A stretch of DNA of 64,000 nucleotides from Ampullaceana balthica (GCA_944989445.1 CALYLW010000018.1:482930-546929), one strand, 5' to 3'. Shown: positions 36,819 through 63,490, counted from the stretch's first letter. The notes: generated by a model not told the origin, from the sequence alone. Made by a program: numbers and translations.

Positions 36819-38264
36819 ACTCTGAAAGACGCTTTACACAAATTTGGACATTTGCTCAGTTTAAAAATCTAAAGCTCTCCCAGGACTTATGATACACTTG
36901 CAATCTCGAGTTGTAGAAAACAAATCGATGTAAATAAAATATTAGTTGACGATCATCTGTTAGAAAATCATTACGGCGATATAAAAAGTGTGTCCTTAGT
37001 TGACCCTTACGTCCGTCTTTAGTGTTTGTTCCTATCACAGATATCAGCACATGACTTGTATATAAAAATATGGAGATATATGTATTTAAATATAATATTA
37101 ATGATAAGTCGATCCCAGTGAAATGGGATTTCGACCTTTCTAAGCACTCAAACGCTAATTTTCATATTTACAAGTTAAAAGAAGCTGTCCATCATTAAGA
37201 TAATTATTTTAACATGATGGGATACACAATCAGTCGTTACCATTACTTGTCTGATTTCATCGTCAGTGGGACGTAATGTGTCATCATCAGAAGAAAAAGT
37301 ATTTACATTTGCTTGCTAGGTCTATTGTTCAATTTCACATTTTTAAATAGATATGGGTTGTTTGATTCTGTACATGAGAACTACACCCAGTGTCAACCAT
37401 CATTTAAAAAAGATTTTCCTCCCTTTTATCACAACAAAGTTAGCACTTATGTGTATTTTTATCCAAAATATTTTTTTTTAAAAATCGTTTATCAGTGTTT
37501 TTCCTAGTCCATGGGCGGTAATAGACTGTGACCTTGAAAAGGGAAGTACCTCTTACTTACAGCTGCAAAATTCATTTCATTCCTCACTAATATTACAATA
37601 ATTGGGTTATTGTAGTAAAAGGAGATGCATTTACAGGGGTTTTTAAATGAAAAGGTACCAAGTGCAATGTTTTGAAGTTCAATAAAAATAGATTAGTATG
37701 AGAATGTGTAAAATAAATCATAAAACATCAGAAAAAATACTTCTTTTATTATCATTATTAAAACAAAATTTGAAATGAAAATAACCAATATGATTGTCTT
37801 TTTCAGTGCACACCTTTACAAGGAAAAAAAACCACAAAGTGAATTCGTTGTAGCAAAATGACAACAACAGCAAAAACTAAAGATTATAAATTATAGCCAA
37901 AGATCTGCTCGTGCTCAACGTTACTTGTTGCAATGTATATCAAGGTACTGGAAGACCAGGGAAGGGTGGCGTGACTGCTAACCAGCCATAAAATTGCCGG
38001 TAACTCAGTAATAATAATTTTGTCTATTAACTCTAGAAGGGGGAAAGATTTTCACGGTTGTAGGTTTAATAGTATTTTACATGCTTCCCAAATGTTTTTT
38101 TTAAGTTTACATTTAATTAAAATAGTTTCAAAAACACTCTACAGCACGCACCATCATAATCAGATGTTGGCTTTTAAAAGAAGGTTTAATACTGTTTGGA
38201 TAAACATATGTGAAATATAAAAAATAGAGCATACTTTTTAAAAAAACAGTTTTCTATAAGTGTA
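36819..38264. other. Spacer, no gene identified
   Basis: Short frames at 36856-37050, 37313-37507 and 38020-38220 show no recognisable motifs. The sequence is AT-rich without clear repeats. Confidence 0.35.
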
Positions 38265-38272
38265 TTAAATAG

Positions 38273-38594
38273 TAGGGCTGGTACTGATTAAACAAATTAT
38301 ATTTTATAACGCATATATAGATCACGTTAAGTTGCGATTAATTAGTTAGCAAAATCGGTTAAGTCGCAGCAATTCCAAGGCTCCCAAATTTTGTGACGTA
38401 ACACAACAAATTTGTTCTTCTATGCAAGAAATAAGGAAGAAAACCCTTTTTGTTTATGTATGCGCGTCTAAATAAATAATAATACAAGGGAAAAGTCTGT
38501 AAGTAACAAAAAATATAAATTATTAATAAATTGGAGAGAAATATTTTCTTAAATTTTAATCGATTAAAATTAATCGCTAATTTCCGCAGCCCTA
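38273..38594. mobile_element. hAT element, family A, short copy (322 bp)
   Basis: The termini are TAGGGCTGGTACTGATTAAA and GCTAATTTCCGCAGCCCTA. A perfect 8-bp duplication TTAAATAG flanks it (38265-38272 and 38595-38602). The interior matches part of 403-900. Confidence 0.92.
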
Positions 38595-38760
38595 TTAAAT
38601 AGTCTAACAAAAATGTCCCAACAAAAGTTTAGCATTTTAAAAATTATTATTATTCATTAAAATCAAGAACTTGGACAAACTAGAGGTGCAAGTAAATAAA
38701 AGGGTTATAAAAAGCTTTAATGCTTTTCCGTTTCAAAATTTTAAAAGAAATGGTTTTTAC

Positions 38761-39388
38761 TAGGGCTGCGGAAATTAACTATTAATTTCCCCATTAATCG
38801 TTAAAACTTTTATACATTAAATATCGATTAACATAATTTTAATCGAAAAAATGTGATTTAAAATTAAAGAAAAAATTTATATTTTTTACTTTCAACTTAT
38901 TAAGAAATAATTAATTATTAATAAATTTTTTAATGTACAAACTTCTACCGCGTATTATTATAATTCATTAATTTATGTAGACTTGCAAATACAAAAAATA
39001 GCGACTAATGACAGCTTCAGCATAGTTAATTTAAGAATATAAATGGAAAGTTGAGCAAACATTTTGTTTTTAAGCTAACTGCGGATGGCAAAGTAGAAGA
39101 TGGTGAAAAAATTTACTGTGTTCACTGCCGTAAACAATTCGCCTTTAGGGGATCAAATATATCGCCGAGGTACCACCTTCAGCACAAATATATTAGACAA
39201 GGGAAATAAGTCAATAAAACAAAAAATGTCAATTACTTGTTTTTGTTACTTCCCTTAAGATGTTCAGTTTAATGATGTCATAAATTTTAATCTTTGCCTT
39301 TAATCAAAATTAACCATTAATTAATGAAATTAATTGATAATTTTTCAAAAGTTAACGATTAAATTTTAATTAATCGTTAACAGCCCTA
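38761..39388 (+). mobile_element. hAT element, family A, with BED-finger remnant
   Basis: The termini are TAGGGCTGCGGAAATTAACT and TTAATCGTTAACAGCCCTA. A perfect 8-bp duplication GTTTTTAC flanks it (38753-38760 and 39389-39396). The + strand at about 39075-39208 encodes [12 protein letters not shown], then YCVHCRKQF and YHLQHKY, the same BED-finger remnant as at 1088-1336, ending in TAA. Confidence 0.93.
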
Positions 39389-39396
39389 GTTTTTAC

Positions 39397-41439
39397 ATTA
39401 AACTAAAATTAAATAAATGTAGGATGTATAAAACAAATGTACAGTGGAAAGCATCAAATCTTTAAAATAAAAGATTAAAAATACTTTTACTACATAAAAG
39501 AAAAATCCTTTACAAATGCCATATAATATAGTGACTAAATAAAAGTGTAATTTAAAAATGTGTCACTCATTCTTTCTGCTTACAAGTTACAAGGCAATAC
39601 CCTGGATGTGTCAGAACAATTTTAAACAATTTACACAACAAAAATTCTAAAATCAGCATTTAATAATTAAGTAACTGATTGATGAAGAAACATGGATAGA
39701 TCTAGGGGTTTGGGTAGCACCAAGAGATTCAATAGATATAAAGATGAGGGTAGATCCAGGGGGATGGTTGATAAAAAAATTATAAGTTAAAAAGGAATTT
39801 TTAAAGAAATAATTTTCAAGAGAGAGAAAAATGACATCAGAGGGAGATATGCGTATACATTTTTGTTTGTTATTTAAAACATTCATTTTTAAATATTTAA
39901 AACAAATATTCATTATTTATTTATTCATATATTTATTCATTATAAATAATCAATTTTACATACTCTTTGCTCGGTCACACCAATGTATTTAAATCTATAT
40001 CTCTGTGCGATAATAAAATTATTAATAGTATTAAATAAAAGCCATGCAAAAGTTACTTAAAATTCTTATGTAGAACAAATATATAACTATGTTTCCATAT
40101 ATAAGTCAAAATAGCACAGGGTTACTAAACATAAAAATTTGTTATAACAAGGGATTGAAACAGTGGCACAGTTGCGGGTTGGTTAACTTGGTTTGATAGG
40201 ATATATGAGTAGAGTAAGAAGTTTAAAAAGTTACAGTTAAAGATATGCTTACTTGCTATATAGGATTGTCATTGAGGAAATTTCGTTAGTTAAACACAAA
40301 AAACTACTCAGTATTCCTGCACCTAACCTACTGATAGAGTAACTTTATAACAAATGTGATGTTTTCCGATTGGTTTTCACTGAATATTTAAAAAGAAATT
40401 AAAATGTAACTTTTCATGTATTTATATTTACTGGATCATGTGCTCTACCCATGGGCAACCAAATGAGAAATAGTAGGTTTAAGAAAACAGCGTACAAGTG
40501 TCCTGACCTTTAACCTTAACAAAATGTTGGCATTCATGCTGCTTTCATTGGCTGTTCTTTTAATAAGTATATTTGGGATTAAGCCAAGAAAGCTCATGTG
40601 TAGTAATGAACACACTAAGGTTTAGTATTCATCTGATCATTGTGCAGTAGCCAAAAGATCTTTGAGCAGAAACAAACAGACCTTTGTTCAGTAACAAACT
40701 CTGATGAGTAATCAAGAAACTATGATGCAGTAACCAATACATCATAATGCTTCAACATATTAACAGAATGTTAATTAAGTACACTCAGTAATTATCATGT
40801 AAAAATAATATTACCCTATAGAATTTTATGAAGTATTTTATTCACCAATTTTTGTAAAAAGAGAGTTGCCAACTAACAACACAAACATTTATTTATGGCT
40901 TCATAGTATATCTTGAAAGAGATAAACTGTCCAATCAGTGAACTGTTTAAATTAAGATGGAAAAAGTATATTGTCTCCCCTATTAAAAATAATTATATTT
41001 TACCAGTTTCGTCAAAATGTTTAGAGACTCCAGGACACATTAACAACAAATTATTCTTTTACTATTTTTACTTATTCTTGCATTACATTCTGTAAGCTGC
41101 AACTCTTAATTGTACCTTCATTCTTATGTCTTGATTGCAATGAATGACATAAGCTTGCACGTCTTTAAGACAGTGTTTCTGTACTAGCTGGTCCAGTCAT
41201 CGGTTCACTGTCTTCTTTCTTCACTGAAAGGAAAATGGCAATGGTGAATTCATTAGGTGGTGTCCATGACTTTCTGTGTCACTAAAAACTATAAATGCCT
41301 TGAGCCCCCAGATTTTGTCTCAAATGCACAATCTGTTTAGAACTAAATTTTTAACATTGCAGGATGAAAAATAGACTTGAAATTTGCTAGTATTGTGGAG
41401 GACCTGAAAATAATTGAGAACCTTGGTTGAAATATTTGA
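39397..41439. other. Spacer, no gene identified
   Basis: AT-rich; frames up to 86 codons show no recognisable motif. No clear repeat seen. Confidence 0.35.
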
Positions 41440-41945
41440 GAGGGGAGCTGACGGCAGGTACGTGCTCTCAGAACAATGACCGGAAACGAAAGATTCCGGC
41501 CTTCTCCTCCCCCCCCCCAGAATGTCGGGGTATTAAGGTGGGGGTAGTAAGGTAGCGTGGAACAATGACAGCATTGTTAGAAACAGGAAGCAAAATATTA
41601 GTGCCATTGGACGGGACTATAAGAGGGGGGAACATTAAGAACTACGGGGGAACATAAGTAGCTAATCATTGGACATGGGTAAAGGAAATAAAGACTTAAA
41701 ATTATATTGCTTACACCAAGGCGGCATACACGAATGTCAACCACTTACCTTTGGCCAGCAATATAAGGAGAGAACGGTAGGAGACAGGACAGAGTCACTC
41801 ACCCCAGGGTTAAGAGGACGGACAATGAGAGACTTACCCCACCACAGGGGAAAGGACAGGCATTGAGAGAGAGTCATAGAGAGAGCGAGTGTAGTAGCCA
41901 TAAGTGATGATTAATAAAGAGAAGAATTGTTTGATTTAAAGACAC
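41440..41945 (+). other. Compositionally distinct, possibly LTR-like segment
   Basis: G- and purine-rich compared with its surroundings. It has a TATAAGGAGAGAACGG stretch near 41762 and an AATAAAGAGAAG polyadenylation-like signal near 41913, the order expected in a solo LTR. I found no matching second LTR or terminal TG...CA and no coding sequence, so this is tentative. Confidence 0.25.
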
Positions 41946-43336
41946 CTTTGTTTTAAGTATGTGAGATGAAGAGCCACGTAGCACAAAGGAGCTTTACAGT
42001 ATTGTCTTTGAAAAAAAAATTGGATTAACTTTTCACAAAAAATCTCATAACATTGCCCAAAAGCCCTACATTTTTTATTTATTTTAAATAACATATATAT
42101 ATTTCCATTACCCCACACTAAATACTCCTCCTCTTTAAGCTTCAAATTACTCCCCCCCTCCCCTCAAATTTCTCACTTGTGGCACTGAAGCCCTACTTTG
42201 GAATACAGTATTGCGACCAGTTAATAAGTTAGTGAAAAAGTAAAAAGAACATACTTTTCATTAGATAAGAATATATCTATATTTATGGGTACATGAAGAT
42301 TTATAATAAAACAACAAAAGTATGAATGAGCATGATTAAAAAATACAACCCATAGCTTCTGAGCATTAAGATACAAGAATTAATTTTACAATCAGAAATA
42401 CAATAGAACCCAGTTAAGTCACCTGCCAAAAATATAGCATTGAGATAATCGACGATAGAGATAAACAAAAATCAATGCAGCAGCAATATTTAATAACTTG
42501 TGCTTGAGGTTTCTCTATGTCAATGATGTGAGATAATAAATGAGAATGTACTTGCACTTGCATGTACTTTTGAATTTGTTGGTTTTTTAAAAATGATTTT
42601 TTTTTGATGAAGCGATCGTCAATATTTTTTTTTAAATTTCAAATGGCCATCTTTTATAAATGAAACTCTTGTAGAAGTGGAGTCATTAGGAAGTTGAATG
42701 AACAATTGCGAACAACCAGTCTGCACACGGTACATTGTTGTATTTTATAAGGATGTTAAATAATGGTAAACCAAATTACCCGGAGTTATTTTTTAGTGGG
42801 TTAAGTTAGTCAAATATTAAAACCTCCATTAAATTTCAATTTAAATATATTTCCGACAAGTTCATGAATGAAAAATAATAAAGCAATTTTTTTTTAAATT
42901 CCTTATCATTACTGTTTTTTTCTTAGTTTGGTTATTTATTTTTTAGTTTTTTTTTGTGGAATTGGCTTAGTTGACAGGCATCAACCAGTAAACACACGGC
43001 ACTTTGTGGTATTCTATAATATTGACTCTGCAGGCTAAAGACACTTAAATTTACCATATTATGGAATCAAATCTATACAATTTTTTTTAAGCATAATTTT
43101 CTAATGTTATACTCATAATCAATTTGTTTGAAGAAGCATCCGATTTGCTATATAATTAAACATATGTTTGCCAACAAAAGGCATACAAATAAAATTGCAT
43201 ATAACAGGCGCCCTCTATTGCGCTTGAGCTATAAGGATTCAGCAGCATAACTGATGAAGATAAGATGAGCAAATTTTGAGACAAAGAGAGAATTTGGCCT
43301 TTCAACTTACAAATGTCAACTCAGTTGGGTTGGTGA
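41946..43336. other. Spacer 3' of the membrane-protein gene
   Basis: AT-rich sequence without a recognisable gene. Confidence 0.35.
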
Positions 43337-43541
43337 CAATGTTCCCTTTAAGCGGTGCCGCTGCGGGGCTACAAAGATATCTAACTGACAGCAGGCACAG
43401 TTTAGAATTACATCACAGCAAATTTTGATAAAGATAATATAAATAAAAGTGTTTATGGGGTGTAAAATGTTGCACAAAAAATTGATGCTGTGCAAGTTTG
43501 TTATTTTGCACACGGACCAACAAACCTTAGAGGGAGCATTG
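43337..43541. mobile_element. hAT-type MITE, family B
   Basis: The termini CAATGTTCCCTTTAAG and CTTAGAGGGAGCATTG are inverted repeats. Flanks GTTGGTGA (43329-43336) and GTTTGTGA (43542-43549) form an 8-bp duplication with one mismatch. The interior has TTTTGCACACGGACCAACAA. Relatives lie at 61960-62058 and 56105-56278. It sits just 3' of the membrane-protein stop codon, possibly in its UTR. Confidence 0.88.
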
Positions 43542-43576
43542 GTTTGTGAGTTAACTGAGGTCTAGATTACTGGGTT

Positions 43577-56916
<13,340 letters not shown>

Positions 56917-57383
56917 TGTTATTATTAATTCTAAATGGTGGGTTATAAAAATAATTGGCTAGACTCCCTGACCACTGCCACTAGTGACTACTACTTCTAC
57001 TTCTACTACTAACTTAACTAACTACTACTACTAGTACTAGCTAGCGACTAGAAAATCAGAAAGAGTCGAGAACTCAACTGCATATACTTATACCTAATTA
57101 ATTTAGTATTAGTATTAATTAGTATTATTAGTATTAGCAACCCCAAGTAGTTAATTAAACTCAAGTTTCATCCCTCGACTCGTTCTTGGACTGCAGAAAA
57201 TACAAACGACCACCGACCACTGTGAAGTATTGACTACCGGTGTGAGGGGAAAAATTTAAATTTAAATGACGAAAAAAATAACGAAACAGTGTTTCCAGGA
57301 AATCCATGTGGGATTTCCCCGAAATGGAACCAAACAAAAATATTAATTTATAAGTTTCCGTTGGCAACCAGTAACAGTACAGC
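56917..57383. other. Upstream region of the membrane-protein gene
   Basis: Probable 5' UTR and promoter side of the - strand gene; includes CTACTACTTCTACTTCTACT simple sequence. No defined promoter element seen. Confidence 0.35.
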
Positions 57384-57460
57384 AAGGGTGTCTAAAGTCC
57401 GGACCGCGTGCCAAATACGGTCCACGTCAAAATTTAAACTGGCCCACGATATAATTTTAA
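57384..57460. mobile_element. hAT end fragment
   Basis: AAGGGTGTCTAAAGTCCGGA, CCGCGTGCCAAATACGGTCC and AAATTTAAACTGGCCCACGA match the terminus seen at 20272-20350. No second end. Confidence 0.4.
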
Positions 57461-58165
57461 ACAATTGATTGACTCGGGGAATCTTTTCTGAAACCACGTC
57501 AAATGATCAATGATGGCAAAAATCGAGAACCTTTCAATGTTATCAATTAAGGCTTATTAAGGCATTGATTTTAAAAGGCCGAATAAGTGTTGTGCTGTTA
57601 TTATATTGTGTAATAACGAAATTCGATGACGTCTGATGGGAAAATCGATTACGTAATTTTGTTAACTGAGATAAGGAAATGAAAATGGTGTCGGTGTACT
57701 TAAAAATTTTAGACAGTTTTATATCACATTTTTTTCCACAACATTTACTATTTTTTGTTATATTTATACACATTTGATTTTATATATTGTAAGGTATGTA
57801 GTATAAAATAAAAAATTTAATACTTTACCTTTATCATTATTCATCTAATTCTAGTAATATCTAATTATGTAATAAGATATTTATAATGTCTAGAAAATTG
57901 CGATAGTTATAATAACAATAATAATTAGATAATTTATAACACGCAGTACCACAGCAACCATCTGAGCTCACATCGTTACACATAAAATAATAACACACAA
58001 AATTGTCAATGCATTCAATGTAAAACATTCATATCCTAAATGCAACATATAATGACATTACGGTGCATATGCCCCCCCCCCACCAAAAAAAAACCAAAAA
58101 AACAACAACAACTATATATCACTCTTACAAATTAAAGGAGAAAGAAATAATATATTTATCAATCC
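57461..58165. other. Spacer with hAT-derived and AT-rich DNA
   Basis: No gene; a short C run at 58072-58081 followed by an A/C-rich stretch. Confidence 0.35.
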
Positions 58166-58167
58166 TG

Positions 58168-58480
58168 TAACTCAGGGGTGGACAAAATTTTTCTATGGAT
58201 GGCCGCATTGAAAACTTTATTGCTATAGGCGGGCCGCATTATGCCGCATATATATTGTTTCTACTTTAATTACAATATACAGCGTATAAATATGGACTAA
58301 TGATTATAAACATGTACGTGTCATTTTATTTCACATTCACTCTATTACACAGACAACGGGAATTATGAATATTGATTTGTGGCTAACTTACTTAATGATA
58401 TTTCTTCTATATCATGGGTCACCAAACTACGTTCGCGGGCGGGATCCAGCCTGTGACTCAATTTCTTTCGACCCACCAAC
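58168..58480. mobile_element. Two hAT end fragments
   Basis: CTCAGGGGTGGACAAAATTT and GGCGGGCCGCATTATGCCGC near 58168-58245 resemble the 12627 element. ATGGGTCACCAAACTACGTT near 58415 resembles the CAGGGGTCTCCAAAC type. Neither has a matched other end. Confidence 0.4.
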
Positions 58481-58721
58481 GGTACCTAAATGATGACTAT
58501 GGCTGATATAACATATGGCACACGAGACGATTTGGTATAACTTAAAACTAAATTTACGATACTAGAAGATTACGTACCCTTCATGGCTAAAATTTTCTTC
58601 TTTCTTATGCTTGCTTATATCGCACCACTCCTAATTTTATTGAATAGTTAATCCTTGCATTTTTTCAAGAAAATAAATGATTCCCTTACACGTCCAACCA
58701 TTTACACTCAAGTTTGGCCAG

Positions 58722-59697
58722 ACAAGACACCTCTCACACAATCTGTCCAGACATAACACCTCTCACACAATCTGTCCAGACATAACACCTCTCACACAAT
58801 CTGTCCAGACATAACACCTCTCACACAATCTGTGCAGACATAAAACCTCTCACACAATCTGTCCAGACATAACACCTCTCACACAATCTGTCCAGACAAG
58901 ACACCTCTCACACAATCTGTCCAGACATAACACCTCTCACACAATCTGTCCAGACAAGACACCTCTCACACAATCTGTCCAGACATAACACCTCTCACAC
59001 AATCTGTCCAGACAAGACACCTCTCACACAATCTGTCCAGACATAACACCTCTCACACAATCTGTCCAGACAAGACACCTCTCACACAATCTGTCCAGAC
59101 ATAACACCTCTCACACAATCTGTCCAGACAAGACACCTCTCACACAATCTGTCCAGACAAGACACCTCTCACACAATCTGTCCAGACATAACACCTCTCA
59201 CACAATCTGTCCAGACAAGACACCTCTCACACAATCTGTCCAGACATAACACCTCTCACACAATATGTCCAGACAAGACACCTCTCACACAATCTGTCCA
59301 GACATAACACCTCTCACACAATCTGTCCAGACATAACACCTCTCACACAATCTGTCCAGACATAACACCTCTCACACAATCTGTCCAGACATAACACCTC
59401 TCACACAATCTGTCCAGACATAACACCTCTCACACAATCTGTCAAAAGAAGACACCTCTCACACAATCTGTCCAGACATAACACCTCTCACACAATCTGT
59501 CCAGACATAACACCTCTCACACAATCTGTCCAGACATAACACCTCTCACACAATCTGTCCAGACATAACACCTCTCACACAATCTGTCCAGACAAGACAC
59601 CTCTCACACAATCTGTCCAGACATAACACCTCTCACACAATCTGTCAAAAGAAGACACCTCTCACACAATCTGTCCAGACATAACACCATTTATACA
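58722..59697. repeat. 29-bp minisatellite (about 33 units)
   Basis: Units read ACACCTCTCACACAATCTGT then CCAGACATA, or with AGACA in place of ATAACA-type bases. The two variants alternate in places. The final unit (59678-59697) instead reads GACATAACACCATTTATACA, like the array at 62600, because it is probably the target duplication of the LINE that follows. Confidence 0.95.
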
Positions 59698-61587
59698 AAT
59701 AGTTCTTATCTTATCTTATCTTATCTGTTACAGACGCTCCTTATATACGGTAGATTATTGAGTCCTACGCTTATCTGTGGTTTTTGTTTAGTCCTGCATT
59801 CTTATAATTATTAGAGTTTTAAATGTTGATAAAGTATTAGTTTTCCCGGTTTCTTCAGGCAACCCATTGCACTCACGAATTCCAGACGTGAAGAATGAAA
59901 ATTTGTACGTGTTTGATCTTGCATACGGAATAAGAAAGGTGTTTTTATCCTTGTGTCTATCTGAGGGTTGTATTAAGTTATCTTTGTGTTGTATTTCTAA
60001 ATTAGAATTAATTGTTTTATGTAAAATTACTACTTTACTCTTCGTTCTTCTATCCTCTAGTGTTTCAAGGTTTAATGATTTAACTAATAGTGTAATGGTC
60101 AGTTTTGAATATTCTCCAGTAACGAATCTGGCAGCTCTTTTTTGAATTTGTTCTAGTTTATCAATGTTTTCTTTGGTTGATGGGCCCCATACAGAAGATG
60201 CATATTCTAGTACAGGTCTGACCCAGATGAGATAGCATTTTAGTTTTATATCTCTATTCATTTGTAAAAGTTTATTTTTTTAAAGCCAAGGGTTTTGTTT
60301 GATTTTTTAATAACTTCATTGACATGGAGATTCCATGATAATTTCTCATTTATTATGACTCCTAGGTATTTTGCATCTTTAGTTTGGGTTAGTTCTTTTC
60401 CATGATTGAAATATTTTGAATTTATGTTTTATTTTTTTGTTGTTTTTTTTGTTACTCTTAACAGTTGACACTTTTCTGGGTGGAAAGACATACTCCAGTT
60501 AGTTTCCCATTTTATCAATTCATCTAAGTCTTTATGTAAAATTTTGTTATCTTGTTCTGATTTAATTGTTCTATAGATTATAAAATCATCAGCAAATAAC
60601 CTAACTTTTGTTCCTGTTGAGATGTTGTTGGGTAAATCATTTATATAAATTAAAAAAGTAAGGGACCTAGCACAGCTCCTTGTGGAACTCCTGAGTTAAC
60701 CTTTATTGGTGCAGATTTAGATCCATTAATTATTACAGTTTGCTCCCTACCCAAAAGGAAGTCTTGGATCCAGTTGTGTATGGAACCTGAGAATACAAAG
60801 TAGTTAAGTTTTTTAAGTAAACTAAGGTGGTGAACTTTGTCAAATGCTTTTGAGAAGTCTAGTAATATTGTATCTATTTGATCATTTTTGTCTAAGCCTT
60901 TTGATAGTTCATCTATTAAACCTATTAATTGTGTTTCACATGATCTGTTTTTTTCTAAAGCCGTGTTGATGTGGGCATAGGGCATTATATTTGTCTAGGT
61001 GGTTAACTATTCTACTATATATTATGTGTTCTAGTAATTTACAGGTGATACTAGTAAGTGATACAGGTCTGTAATTATCAGGGTCTGATTTATCACCCTT
61101 TCTTAAAGAGTGGAGTTACGTTAGCTAATTTCCAATCCTGGGGCACTTTACCTGGTTTAGAGAGGCTTGAAAGAGAACTACAAGGATTGGGGACAGTTCA
61201 TTACTTAGTTCTTTTAATAACCTTGCAGGCAAATTCATCTGGGCCAGTAGCTTTGTTTATTTTAAGATTTTTAGGAGTGAATGTATACCTATCTCGTCTA
61301 CAGTTATGTTACCTATTTCTTCCATTTTATTTAAATTTATTAAAAACTTCCTTGTCGCATGAGGCAGAAAATGATGATGCAAAATATGTGTTAAGGATAT
61401 TAGCTTTAGTCTCATTATCATTATAGGTTTTATCATTTGAGCCTTTTGGTGTGGCTAGCCCTGTTGGTTCCATTTTTTTTTAGATTTGAGCAAGGACCAT
61501 ACATTTTTATTGTTATCTTTAGAAATTAAATTATTTATATATTCATTTTGGAGGTTTCGACTAAGTTTTTGTGTCAAGTGTTTAATC

Positions 61588-62317
61588 TAGGGCTGTTAAC
61601 GATTAATTTAAATTTAATTGTTAACTTTTGAAATATTAACGATGAATTAGTCGTTAATTTCGATTAAAGCCAAAGATTGAAATATATGGTGTCATAAGTA
61701 AAATTTATTAAAATACTTGTCGAAAATCGAAATAACAATAGAATGTCATCTTTATATGACATCTTTAACCAACAACGCAAACAGACAAGTGTATTGGCAT
61801 TATTTGGTTCAAGTAATGAGCGGGTCTTATTGACAATATAACCAGCAGAGTTGAAAAATCGTTCACATAGCTTTAGATTGTCTCAGATGAAGTTTCTGAT
61901 ACTGTAGTGCATGTTTGGTATGTGGGTGATATGTAAGCGAAGTGTTAGAATCATGGTAGCAATGTTCCCTTTAAGCAGCGCACAAATGGACGTTATGCAA
62001 CTTTTTAACTTTGCACACGGACCAACGAAGCTTAGGCTTAGACTTAGAGGGAACATTGCATGGTAGGCAAACGCTTTCTCTCAATGTACACAATAACCTT
62101 TATTAACATTTTGAACATTCACGTCAGTCAATAGTTTAAAACCAAAATGTTGGTGTAATCGTCCAGAAATTAGTTTATATTTATCGGCCGAAATAGTTTA
62201 CTTTTTGACTTCCAATTCATTTATTTTAGTGGTGGGTCGATTAATCGTTAAAACATTTTAATCGTTAAAATTTTTAATGATTAATCGAGAAATTAATCGT
62301 TAATTTCCACAGCCCTA
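61588..62317. mobile_element. hAT element, family A, inside the LINE, with a nested MITE
   Basis: The termini are TAGGGCTGTTAACGATTAAT and CGTTAATTTCCACAGCCCTA. Flanks GTTTAATC (61580-61587) and GTTTATTC (62318-62325) make an 8-bp duplication with one mismatch. The interior includes the family B MITE 61960-62058. Confidence 0.9.
61960..62058. mobile_element. MITE family B, 99 bp, nested in a family A hAT
   Basis: The termini CAATGTTCCCTTTAAGC and TTAGAGGGAACATTG are inverted. A perfect 8-bp duplication CATGGTAG flanks it (61952-61959 and 62059-62066). Confidence 0.93.
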
Positions 62318-62599
62318 GTTTATTCTTCAAGTATTTTTTGTGTATCCTGTTTAAATTGGTAGCCTTAAATTTCTTAAATAAGTTATCTTTTTGCTTGCAT
62401 AGCTTTTTAATTTAGAATTGAACCAGCATTTATTAATTTTATATGATGTTAGTTTTGTTGGAACATTCTCATCCAAAATAGTTTTCAGATTTGTTTTTAT
62501 ATCTTTCCAAATTTCTTCTACTGGTCTATTTGTATTGAATTTACTTAGGAAATTTTGTTGGAAGTTATCAGGTGATTGGTGTAGTTTTATAGAATTTCC

Positions 62600-63490
62600 G
62601 ACATAACACCATTTGCACAGTCAGTCCAGACATAACACCATTTGCACAAACAGTCAGTCCAGACATAACACCATTTGCACAAACAGTCAGTCCAGACATA
62701 ACACCATTTGCACAAACAGTCAGTCCAGACATAACACCATTTGCACAAACAGTCAGTCCAGACATAACACCATTTGCACAAACAGTCAGTCCAGACATAA
62801 CACCATTTGCACAAACAGTCAGTCCAGACATAACACCATTTGCACAAACAGTCAGTCCAGACATAACACCATCTGCACAAACAGTCAGTCCACACATAAC
62901 ACCATTTGCACAAACAGTCAGTCCAGACATAACACCATTTGCACAAACAGTCAGTCCAGACATAACACCATTTGCACAGTCAGTCCAGACATACCACCAT
63001 TTGCAAAAACACCATCCAGACATAACACCATTTGCACAAACAGTCAGTCCAGACATAACACCATTTGCACAGTCAGTTCAGACATAACACCATTTGCACA
63101 AACAGTCAGTCAAGACATAACACCATTTGCACAGTCAGTTCAGACATAACACCATTTGCACAAACAGTCAGTCCACACATAACACCATTTGCACAAACAG
63201 TCAGTCCAGACATAACACCATTTGCACAGTCAGTTCAGACATAACACCATTTGCACAAACAGCCAGTCCAGACATAACACCATTTGCACAAACAGTCAGT
63301 CCAGACATAACACCATTTGCACAGTCAGTTCAGACATAACACCATTTGCACAAACAGTCAGTCCAGACATAACACCATTTGCACAGTCAGTTCAGACATA
63401 ACACCATTTGCACAAACAGTCAGTCCAGACATAACACCATTTGCACAAACAGTCAGTCCACACATAACACTATTTGCACAAACAGTCATT
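62600..63490. repeat. 29/33-bp minisatellite
   Basis: Units read GACATAACACCATTTGCACA then AACAGTCAGTCCA (33 bp). Some lack AAAC and are 29 bp. The 29-bp form is colinear with the unit of the 58722-59697 array. About 27 units; open frames within it are artefacts. Confidence 0.95.

Larger units (their letters stand above)
59698..62597 (-). mobile_element. 5'-truncated LINE, family T, longest copy, interrupted by a hAT
   Basis: Runs on the - strand from about 62597 (5' truncation) to GATAA repeats at 59704-59726. Segments in order: linker (PVEEIWKDIKTNLKTILDEN) at 62580-62440; hAT 61588-62317; RT start (WKLANVTPLFKKG, DPDNYRPVSLTSITCKLLE) around 61140-61000; RT middle at 60985-60650 (LLDFSKAFDKVHHLSLLKK, VNSGVPQGAVLGPLLF); a 1-base frameshift near 60655; then LFADDFIIYRTI with the catalytic Asp pair at 60585-60590; and the C-terminal 157-codon frame 60261-59788 (VRPVLEYASSVWGP, GLPEETGKTNTLSTFKTL). 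The endonuclease is absent. Flanks GACATAACACCATTTATACA and GACATAACACCATTTGCACA behave as a duplication. It resembles CR1/Jockey-group LINEs; the clade was not determined. Confidence 0.88.

Noticed and set aside
41440..41945. Solo LTR
   Set aside because: TATA-like and AATAAA-like motifs are in the right order, but no TG...CA ends, target duplication or second copy was found, so it is kept only as a tentative entry.
61058..61426. 122-codon + strand open frame
   Set aside because: Antisense to the LINE RT fingers region.
58722..63490. Regular repeats that resemble a CRISPR array
   Set aside because: The units are contiguous tandem repeats without unique spacers, in a eukaryotic context with no cas genes.
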